From NCBI GenBank assembly GCA_905234695.1, contig CAJOHZ010000007.1, positions 1 through 57,726 on the forward strand: DNA of 57,726 nt, read 5' to 3'. A program made the position numbers and the translations under genes. How positions within the stretch are numbered: the first letter of the stretch is position 1; each line of letters begins with the position of its first letter. The DNA comes from an uncultured Bacteroidales bacterium (GTDB lineage: Bacteria; Bacteroidota; Bacteroidia; Bacteroidales; P3). Of the stretch, positions 8,049 to 15,600 are shown one piece after another. The notes beneath the pieces were generated by a model that was not told the origin of the DNA, searched no databases, and saw nothing but the letters and a program-made list of their open reading frames with translations.

Positions 8049-9137
8049 TTAGTCGAGAATTCCCAGTAATTTCATTATCTTGCGGGGGATGTCGATGTTT
8101 TGCTGGATACCGGTGAACTGACTTGCGCCGGGGCCGAACGAGAAAACGGGCACCATGACACCTGTATGACTGCCTGTGGAGAAAGACATGCGGTTGATAC
8201 CCTGTTCCACATTGCCGCCTGGCAGCGTGAGACCGCCGGTTTCATGGTCAGCGGTAACGACTACGAGAGTATGTCCGTCGCGCTGGGCAAAGTCAAGAAT
8301 AATACGCAAGGCATCTTCAAAGTCAGCCATTTCTGCAGCGAGATAGGCGGTGTCGTTGTTATGGCAGGCCCAGTCAATCTGCGAACCCTCGACCATCATG
8401 ACAAAGCCTTGGTTGCCGCGGGAGAGCAGTTCGAGAGCTTTGATGACCCCTACGCTGAGCATCCGCCCGCGCGAAGGTTCGGTGAGGGGGTCGGCATTGG
8501 AAAGGAGTGCACAGACCTTTCCGCCATGGAGCGCCGCGAGTTCGTCGATGCTGTATGCCATATTGTAGCCACGGGCTGCCAAGGTGTCGAGGGGGGCAAG
8601 GCCATCCTTGCGGTTCTCTGGAAGGAAGTGCTTGCGGTCACCGCCAATCATCACATCGAAGCCACACTGCGCCATCTGCATACTGATGGTGTCGAACTGC
8701 TTGCGATACGGCACATGGGCATAAGTCGAAGCCGGTGTGGCGTCGAGCACGCTACTGGTAACCACAAAACCCACCTTGCGTCCCGTTTGTTGCTTGGCTT
8801 TGACCAGAAACGAGGGGTACCATTCGCCGTTGGGGCCGAATCCGACATGTTTGTTCTCGACCTTGTGACCAGTCATCAAGGCCGTGCCGCCCGCACCCGA
8901 GTCAGTGGTATACTTGTCGTACGAATAGGTACGTGAAAAGCCCGTGTAGGGAAAGCGAAGAAACTGGCTGTTATCAGCGCCCTGAGCGATGATGCTACTG
9001 TAGACCTGAGCAACGCCCATGCCATCGCCAACCACAAAGATTACATTGTGTATCTGCGGGTTGCCATCATGCAGGAGTTGCACCTGGGACATTACCGTCG
9101 TGGGTAGAATCAGAAATAGGAGTATCAGTTTTTTCAT
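8049..9137 (-). CDS. alkaline phosphatase (PhoA superfamily)
   Basis: This 362-aa secreted or periplasmic phosphomonoesterase has a signal peptide at residues 1-18 (LILLFLILPTTVMSQ). Motifs in order: the metal-binding Asp38 in VVGDGMG, the nucleophile Ser80 in TTDSGAGGTALMTG, and the C-terminal metal ligands in TADHETGG and TGSHTG. The nucleophile motif is DSG, where E. coli PhoA has DSA. A -7 element (TATTTTTG, 9184-9177) sits about 40 nt upstream of the ATG. The gene heads a probable transcript phosphatase-atoE-apt. No Pho box was recognised. Confidence 0.92.
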   Translation of the reverse strand: MKKLILLFLILPTTVMSQVQLLHDGNPQIHNVIFVVGDGMGVAQVYSSIIAQGADNSQFLRFPYTGFSRTYSYDKYTTDSGAGGTALMTGHKVENKHVGFGPNGEWYPSFLVKAKQQTGRKVGFVVTSSVLDATPASTYAHVPYRKQFDTISMQMAQCGFDVMIGGDRKHFLPENRKDGLAPLDTLAARGYNMAYSIDELAALHGGKVCALLSNADPLTEPSRGRMLSVGVIKALELLSRGNQGFVMMVEGSQIDWACHNNDTAYLAAEMADFEDALRIILDFAQRDGHTLVVVTADHETGGLTLPGGNVEQGINRMSFSTGSHTGVMVPVFSFGPGASQFTGIQQNIDIPRKIMKLLGILD

Positions 9138-9176
9138 CTTGGAACGAAATTGTTTTTATGAGTAAATAAGAGAATG

Positions 9177-9184
9177 CAAAAATA
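9177..9184 (-). promoter_or_regulatory. promoter -7 element of the alkaline phosphatase gene
   Basis: TATTTTTG on the minus strand (9184-9177) matches TAnnTTTG. Transcription would start near 9170, about 33 nt before the ATG at 9137. No clear -33 TTG is seen. Confidence 0.55.
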
Positions 9185-9259
9185 TGTATTTTTTTGTTTA
9201 GGAAGAGTGTTTTGGTCGTTATTTTTTCAACAGGAGGCGGCAGAGCATTGTGGATGAAG

Positions 9260-9916
9260 TCAAAGAAGTGGGAGGATATGCTGTTCGAAAAGGTCGCGAC
9301 GGACGAGGCGATAGTGTGGATTGTACTCTCCGTTGTAGCGGGAACTGTGGTGCATCACATAGTCACCCTCGGCCAGCAGCGAGTCTATTGCCGCCGCATC
9401 CTCCTCGAAGCCATGAGGCTTTGGGGCGAGGGACTCCGCAACGGACTTTATCTCCTGCCATCGCGACACCCATTCCTCTTGCGTCATATATGGCGGTGTG
9501 GCGGCACTTTCCATCAACACATCCACCAGCAGTTCCTTCGGCACACGCCCGTCGGCCACAACGTGGAGGTCAACCCGCACGAAGTGACTGTCGGGCATCG
9601 TATACTCATAATCCGCCACCCGGAGTCCTTTTATCACATTTACTGTATACCATTCACCCTCCACCGCCAATTCATCATCCATGACCTTCATCTCATTCTC
9701 CAAGTAACGGACACAGGTCTGCGTGTCGCTGATGAGGTGCGCCACACCGAAGACGTCCTGGAAGCAGCTTTTGTAAATGTCGCGCAGCTGCGCCTTGGGG
9801 TAGTCAACCTTGTATTGTTCCAGTACCGCACGCAGGTTCTCGTCTGGCACGTCGGCTTTCTGCCGGCAGCCCTGAAAGAGCAAAATGGCAAGACTGATTA
9901 ACAAGAATTTTCTCAT
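9260..9916 (-). CDS. hypothetical lipoprotein at the end of the tat operon
   Basis: This 218-aa protein is of no family I recognise. It has a lipoprotein signal peptide (MRKFLLISLAILLFQGC, lipobox FQGC with Cys17). The mature part is mixed alpha/beta with no obvious catalytic motif; it is rich in Asp, Glu and Val and ends in a conserved-looking aromatic stretch (HHSSRYNGEYNPHYRLVRRDLF). Its ATG overlaps the tatC stop codon (ATGA, 4 nt), so its translation is probably coupled to tatC. Position suggests a periplasmic or outer-membrane role, but the sequence gives no function. Confidence 0.8.
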   Translation of the reverse strand: MRKFLLISLAILLFQGCRQKADVPDENLRAVLEQYKVDYPKAQLRDIYKSCFQDVFGVAHLISDTQTCVRYLENEMKVMDDELAVEGEWYTVNVIKGLRVADYEYTMPDSHFVRVDLHVVADGRVPKELLVDVLMESAATPPYMTQEEWVSRWQEIKSVAESLAPKPHGFEEDAAAIDSLLAEGDYVMHHSSRYNGEYNPHYRLVRRDLFEQHILPLL

Positions 9917-10686
9917 GATACTTTGGTTTTGTGATTATGACGCACCAGCAGGACGCTGAACTCGTACAGCAGATAGATGGGGAGGGCGACGATGAAAAGG
10001 GTGAAGGGGTCGCCCGTTGGGGTGATGACAGCGGCAAGGATGAGGATGACGACAATGGCGTGGCGCCGGTAGCGGGTCATGAACTCAGGTTTGAGAAGCC
10101 CTATTTTCGCCAACAGCCAGCAAAGCACAGGGAGCTCGAACACAATGCCCATGACCAGACAGAGCATAAGCATAATGCCCACATAGGAGGCAAGGGCTAT
10201 CTGGTTTGGCACATCAGAACTGACCTGATAGGTGCCGAGAAAACGGAATGTGAGGGGGAATAGAATAAAATAGTTCAACGCAATTCCTGCCAGAAACATG
10301 AGGTACCCCCCTCCTACCGCCCGCACAAGATAGCGTCGCTCGCGGGCATAGAGACCGGGCGAGACGAAACGGAGAAGGAGATAGAGCAAGTATGGCGAGG
10401 TCACCACCACACCCGCCCAGAAAGACATCCGCATGTGGATGAGGAACTGCTGCGCCAACTCTGGGTTGAAGAGTGCGACGTTGAAGTCATCGTGGAAGCC
10501 CGTGAGACGGGCAAAGAGGCGATAAGTGATGAAATCGCTACGGCTGGGCGCCAAAACCGCCTCAAATAGCCAGTCCTTGAAACAAAACGCCGCCATGGCG
10601 CACACCAGCACCGCAACAACTGCCCGGACAAGACTTCCGCGCAACTCCTCGAGATGACCCCAAAAGTCCGTGTCTGTTAATTCTCT
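9913..10686 (-). CDS. tatC: Sec-independent protein translocase TatC (no start codon; probably reached by -1 frameshift from tatA)
   Basis: TatC is the signal-peptide-binding core of the Tat exporter. Six membrane segments and FMTRYRRHAIVVILILAAVITP-type conserved text (shown in part) identify it. The essential N-terminal motif FWGHLEELRGSL is encoded at about 10665-10630. The frame upstream of it has no ATG, GTG or TTG back to a TGA inside tatA. The first usual start is the TTG at 10644, which falls inside the motif and would destroy it. The frame is -1 relative to tatA and meets it at the heptamer C CCA AAA (10692-10686), two codons before the tatA stop. I therefore give the codon read after the shift as the start. 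A TatA-TatC product of about 322 aa would result. A sequence error that removed an ATG is the main alternative. Confidence 0.85.
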   Translation of the reverse strand, partial: RELTDTDFWGHLEELRGSLVRAVVAVLVCAMAAFCFKDWLFEAVLAPSRSDFITYRLFARLTGFHDDFNVALFNPELAQQFLIHMRMSFWAGVVVTSPYLLYLLLRFVSPGLYARERRYLVRAVGGGYLMFLAGIALNYFILFPLTFRFLGTYQVSSDVPNQIALASYVGIMLMLCLVMGIVFELPVLCWLLAKIGLLKPEFMTRYRRHAIVVILILAAVITPTGDPFTLFIVALPIYLLYEFSVLLVRHNHKTKVS

Positions 10687-10880
10687 TTTGGGGAATCGGT
10701 TTCTTTGGACTCGTCTTTGGTGTTCTCAACACCGTTCATGCCGTCTTTGAAGCTCTTGACACCTTTGCCCATGCCGTGCATGAGTTCAGGGATTTTCTTG
10801 CCTCCGAAAAGCAACAGCACTATCAGAGCGATTACCAAAATCTCAGGCCAGCCAAAACTGCCGAAAAGAAGAAGTTTCAT
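10677..10880 (-). CDS. tatA: Sec-independent protein translocase TatA/TatE
   Basis: TatA is a small single-span protein that assembles at TatBC to let folded substrates cross. This one has 67 aa. A short N-terminus (LLLFGSFGWPEI) leads into one membrane helix (LVIALIVLLLF), the hinge GGKKIPEL, an amphipathic helix (MHGMGKGVKSFKDGM) and a charged tail. No separate tatB is visible, as is common in this phylum. It lies 40 nt after the aldo/keto reductase gene. Its 3' end carries the C CCA AAA heptamer that could shift ribosomes into tatC. Confidence 0.93.
   Translation of the reverse strand: MKLLLFGSFGWPEILVIALIVLLLFGGKKIPELMHGMGKGVKSFKDGMNGVENTKDESKETDSPKEN
10686..10692 (-). promoter_or_regulatory. 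candidate -1 ribosomal frameshift site (C CCA AAA) joining tatA to tatC
   Basis: Read in the tatA frame, codons TCC CCA AAA GAG AAT TAA contain the canonical X XXY YYZ slippery heptamer C|CCA|AAA at 10692-10686. After a -1 slip the ribosome reads AGA GAA TTA ACA GAC ACG GAC and so on, straight into FWGHLEELR of TatC. The tatA stop lies two codons downstream. A modest stem (CGGAC near 10668 with GTCCG near 10627) could act as stimulator but is not convincing. Confidence 0.6.
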
Positions 10881-10920
10881 AGTGTATTTCTTTATGTTTT
10901 ATACTTGATTTGGGAGAGGG

Positions 10921-12333
10921 TCAGACCCTCTCGATTTTGCGCATCTGCTTGGGGATATTGATGCGCTGCGGGCAGTCGGCCACGCAAACCCCGCAGCCGA
11001 TACAATGGTCCGCCTGCCGTTCACGGGGAACTGCCCGGTCGAAGCCGTTGAGGTACTCGCGACGGGCGCGACGGTAGGCACGCTTCTCGGCCTCCGAGGC
11101 ATCCTCTCCGGGCGCCACCGCAGTACGGGCCTCGTTGACCATCTTGTTGTAGTGGGCGAAGATACCGGGGATGTCGAGACCATAGGGACAGGGCATACAG
11201 TACTGACAGCCCGTGCAGGGCACCAAGGGGAACTCAACATAGCGGGTGGCAATGTCCATGAGCATGGACTCCTCCTCGGCCGTCAGAGGTTCGTGGGGGG
11301 AATAGGTGCGGATATTGTCCTGCAGGTGTTCCATGTAGGTCATGCCGCTTAGCACTGTCAACACCCTCGGCTGATTGGCCGAAAAACGGAACGACCACGA
11401 CGCAAGGCTCTTCTGCGGAGCCCGGCGTTTCAGCTCATCCGTGGCAAACTGCGGAAGATTGGCCAGCTGGCCACCCAACAGGGGTTCCATCACAAAGACG
11501 GGAATATCGCGTTCTGCCAGCTGATTGTATAGATATTCGGAATTGGCATCGCCGTTTCCGTCTTCTGCCAGCGACGCGGCATGGCGCCAGTTGATATAGT
11601 TGTGTTGGATGAGCACTTGGTCCCAATGCACCTTGTCGTGCAGGCTGAGGGCATAGTCGAACACATTCACGTCTCCATGATAGGAGAAACCGAGATTGCG
11701 GATAACCCCTTTCTCACGCTGGGCCATGAGCCATTCAAGAATGCCGTTTTCCTCGAAACGGGCCTTGAAGGCCGACATGGCATCGATGGTGCGGCCCGCC
11801 TTGTCGCGCATGGGCAATCCCACACAGTGCAACATATAGAAATCCACATAATCGGTCTGCAGCCGTTCCAGCGACTGGCGGAACATCTGCATACTGCCCT
11901 CTCGTGTGGCGGTCTCGGCCGACATGTTGGACATCTTGGTATCTATCATGTACTCCGTCCGGGGATGGCGGCTGAGGGCAATACCCATAGCCTTCTCGGA
12001 ACGGGCACGGCAATACCGCGGGGCGGTGTCAAAGAGATTGACTCCATGAGCTATCGCATAATCCGTCAGGCGGTTTATCTGCTCCTGATCCAGATCACGT
12101 TCCTGCTCAGGCAGGTCGCTGTCCTGAATCACCGGCAGGCGCATACAGCCATAGCCCAGCAGCGAGACTCGCTCCCCATGGGTACCGGTGCGATAGGTCA
12201 TCTTGTCGACAGGCACCTCGCCGGGTTCAAAGCCCTCTGCCCAGGTGGTGGCTGGGCGTTTGCAGCCCGTGGTCACTGCAGCGGTGGCCACTGCGCCCAC
12301 TCCCACGGTTTTCAAGAACTCTCGTCTATTCAT
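10921..12333 (-). CDS. Tat-exported aldo/keto reductase with two ferredoxin-type Fe-S motifs
   Basis: This 470-aa protein starts with a twin-arginine signal (NRREFLK, Arg3-Arg4) and a hydrophobic stretch ending TTGC (Cys24), so it may be a Tat lipoprotein. The middle is an aldo/keto reductase barrel with the usual tetrad in place: Asp102, Tyr107 (FDTAPRY), Lys133 (DTK) and His169 (FYMLHC). The C-terminus adds C373xxC376xxC379xxC382P and C444xxC447xxC450xxxC454P, two 4Fe-4S patterns. Such AKR-ferredoxin proteins are common in anaerobes, but their substrates are mostly unknown. The gene heads an operon with tatA and tatC, that is, next to the machinery needed for its export. It starts 54 nt after the giant gene ends. 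Confidence 0.9.
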   Translation of the reverse strand: MNRREFLKTVGVGAVATAAVTTGCKRPATTWAEGFEPGEVPVDKMTYRTGTHGERVSLLGYGCMRLPVIQDSDLPEQERDLDQEQINRLTDYAIAHGVNLFDTAPRYCRARSEKAMGIALSRHPRTEYMIDTKMSNMSAETATREGSMQMFRQSLERLQTDYVDFYMLHCVGLPMRDKAGRTIDAMSAFKARFEENGILEWLMAQREKGVIRNLGFSYHGDVNVFDYALSLHDKVHWDQVLIQHNYINWRHAASLAEDGNGDANSEYLYNQLAERDIPVFVMEPLLGGQLANLPQFATDELKRRAPQKSLASWSFRFSANQPRVLTVLSGMTYMEHLQDNIRTYSPHEPLTAEEESMLMDIATRYVEFPLVPCTGCQYCMPCPYGLDIPGIFAHYNKMVNEARTAVAPGEDASEAEKRAYRRARREYLNGFDRAVPRERQADHCIGCGVCVADCPQRINIPKQMRKIERV

Positions 12334-12387
12334 TTCATTCGTATTGATGTTGTATAATCAAAATTCTGTCCACAAAGTCCGAAGAGA

Positions 12388-12628
12388 CTATCTCTTCATG
12401 ACCCGACGGACTGCGCTGCCTTGCGGGGTCGTGATACGGAGCATGTAGACTCCTGTGGGCAACGACGTGAGGTCGACGGTAGCGCTGTTATCCACCGCAT
12501 ACAGGCGACGGCCACGGTTGTCGTACACCTCCACTCTCGTCACATTGTCGGCCGAGAGGGTCACAACGCCGGTAGTCGGGTTCGGGTAAACCGTGAGGTC
12601 GGCCAACTCATCCACCTTGGGTACGCCC
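12388..12628 (-). other. type IX secretion C-terminal sorting domain of the giant protein
   Basis: The last 79 residues show the type A T9SS pattern. A short linker (DELADLTVYPNPTTG) is followed by alternating strands (VTRVEVYDNRGRRLY), LPTGVYMLRI and the basic end RRVMKR. In this family the domain directs passage through the outer membrane and is removed on the cell surface. Confidence 0.92.
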
Positions 12629-15600
12629 AACACCCTTTCGAAGACGGCGGTGAACGAGGTGTCGCTCATGAGGAGGACTGCCTGGATGATATTGGTGTCG
12701 CCATTGTCCCACGAGACGAAACGGTAGCCCTCGTGCGGCACGGGGATAACATACACCACGCTGCCCTCCAACGCCACGCTGTCGGGATAGACAATCACAT
12801 AGCCCATAACCGTGTCGCTGACGCGGGCGTGCAACGTGTAGTATACCGGTGTGTCGTGATGGACATAGAGGTATAACGTGTCGGTGCTGGGACATCCATC
12901 GGGCGAGAGGTAGTCATAATAGTAGGTACCCTCGGTGGTGTAGCGCTCGCCGTTGACCGGCCATATGTAGATGTCACCCTCGTCAATGGTGTCGAAATAA
13001 GCGGTAGAGGTATTGTAGTGGAGTGTGAGATACAAGGTCTCCAGACTATCGCATCCGTAGGCGGTGGTAAGGGAGTGGTAGTAGGTACCGCTCCGGGTGA
13101 ACACCTCGTTGGGACTCCATGTGTAGCTGTCGCAGGCCGTGTCATAGTAGACAAGGCTGTAGCTGTGGTGGATGGTGAGGTAGAGTGTGTCGACATTCTG
13201 GCAGTCGCCGCCCAGCATGCTGTAGTCGTAGATGTAGTTGCCCGTCTCGGTATATCGCTGTCCATTCCAGATATAACCATCGCATGCATCCACATGGTAG
13301 CCTGTGCTGGTACCGTTGCTGAGGGTGAGGATGAGTGTATCGGCACTGGCGCAGCCCTCGGGCGAGAGATAATCATACACATAGGTGCCTGAGAGGGTAT
13401 AGAGGCTATCGTGCCACATGAAGGAGTCGCAGGCCGCCTGATAGGTGGCGGTGTAGCTGCCGCGGTTGAGGGCGAGGTTGAGTGTCACCACGCTGTCGCA
13501 GCCGCTGGCGTTAACCAAAGTGACGGTAGGTCCAGTGGTCGAAGTCGTGTAAGTCACGCCGTCCATCCATGTGTAGCTGTCGCAGGCGGTGATGGTGTCG
13601 GTGGCCGCAGTGCTGTGAAGGAGGGTGAGATTGAGTGTCACCAAGCTGTCGCAACCCTCTGCATTGAGAGTCGAGAACTGAGCATTGTATGTCGAGGTGT
13701 AGTATGTCACGCCGTCAATCCATGTGAGGCTGTCACATGCGTTCACAACGTCAACGCCTGTGGAGCTGTGGCGGATGGTAACGTGGAGTTCCTGCGTGCT
13801 GTCGCAGCCTTCGGCGTTGGAGAAGTGACGCCCGAGTTCAAGAATGTAGGGATTGATGACTGTCCAGTAGTAGTACAGGCCAACCACGCTGTAGTTGCCG
13901 CTCTCCGTGATGACGAAGGTGGTGTCCCCAACTGTCCAGAACAGGGTGTCGCACGCCATGAGGGTGGTGTCGAGTTCACTCCGGTGGTGGATGGTGAGGT
14001 GCAGCGTGACGGTGCTGTCGCAACCGTAGATGGTCTGCAGGTTGCGCGTGTAGGTGCCACTCTCTCTGTACCAGTCGCCCTCGGGAATGACGGTACCCGC
14101 CCAGTTGTAGCTGTAGCAAGCAGTATCCCAAATATGGATGTCGGCAGGGCTGTGGAGCGTCAGGTAGAGAGTGTCGACATTGGTGCAGGTCGAGCCCGTG
14201 AGGCTGTAGTCGTAGATGTAGATGCCGCTCTCGGTGTAGACGCTGTCGTTCCAACGGTAGACGCTGTCGCAAAGCGTGACGTGGTAGGCGGTGTCGCTGT
14301 GCTGGTCCACGGTTAGATGCAGGGTGTCGACACTGGCGCATCCGTCGGCATTGGTGTACTCATAGAGGTAGATGCCCGTGAGGGTGTACTCGGTGCCATG
14401 CCACGTGAAGGTGTCACAGGCGTGCTGGTAGTAGTTGTCGTGCGTGCCGTGGTGGATGGTGAGGTGGAGTGTCACCGTGCTGTCACAGCCAGCCATCGAG
14501 GTGGTGGTGAAGCTGTAGTCGCCGCTCTCGTCGTAAATCAGACTGGAGGTGGGATTGTCTTGCCAGATATACTGCTCGCAGGCCGTGTCATACACTTCGG
14601 TAAAGAAACTGTGGTTGATGGTGAGGTCGAGGGTCACCGTGCTATCGCAACCAACAGAATTGAGAATTGAGAGTTGAGAATTGAGAATCGTATCGTGGTC
14701 AAACGTCATGCCCTGCCAAGTGTAGCTGTCGCACGCCGTGACGGTCTCAGTACCCGTGGTGCTGTAGTTGATGGTGAGGTCAAGGGTCACCACACTGTCG
14801 CAACCAACAGAATTGAGAATCGAGAGTTGAGAATCAAGAATTGTATCGTGGTCAAACGTCATGCCCTGCCATGTGTAACTATCGCACGCCGTGACGGTCT
14901 CGATACCTGCGGTGCTGTAGTTGATGGTGAGGTCGAGGGTCACCGTGCTATCGCAACCAACGGCATTGGTGGTGTCGAAGGTATAGAGTCCCGTAGAGGC
15001 GTATGGCGTTCCGTGCCAGATGTAACTATCGCATGCTGTGACGGTCTCAGTACCTGCTGTGCTTTGGTTCAGCGTCAGATAGAGCGTCACCACGCTGTCG
15101 CATCCGTTGGCGGCCGTCAGCGTGTATGTGGAGACATTGTTGTTGGCGATAGTGTAGGTGATACCGTTAATCCAAGTGTATTGGTCGCACGCCGTCACAA
15201 TGTCGGCTCCTGTGACGCCACGATTGAGAGTGAGGTGGAGCGTCGTCACGCTGTCGCAACCTGCAACGGTGGTCGTTGCATAAGTGTAGACACCGGTGTA
15301 ACGGTATGTGCTGTCGTTCCATGCGTAGCTGTCGCACGCGGTGTCGACTACGGTCACATCGGCGCTGTAGTTGACGGTGAGATAGAGCGTGTCGACATTG
15401 GTACAGGTCGAGCTTGCGAGGCTATAGTTGTAGGTGTAGATGCCGCTCTCGGTGTAGAGGCTGTCGTTCCAACGGTAACTGTTGCAAGCCGTCACATAGT
15501 AAGCGGTATCGGCATGCTGGTCCACAACAAGGTGTAGTGTGTCGGTGCTGGCGCAGCCCTCAGCGTTGGTGTAGTCGTAGGTATAGATACCTGTGACGGT

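Noticed and set aside
10630..10644. TTG at 10644 as the tatC start
   Set aside because: It would remove FWGHLEEL, the part of TatC that recognises signal peptides, which is clearly encoded just upstream in the same frame.
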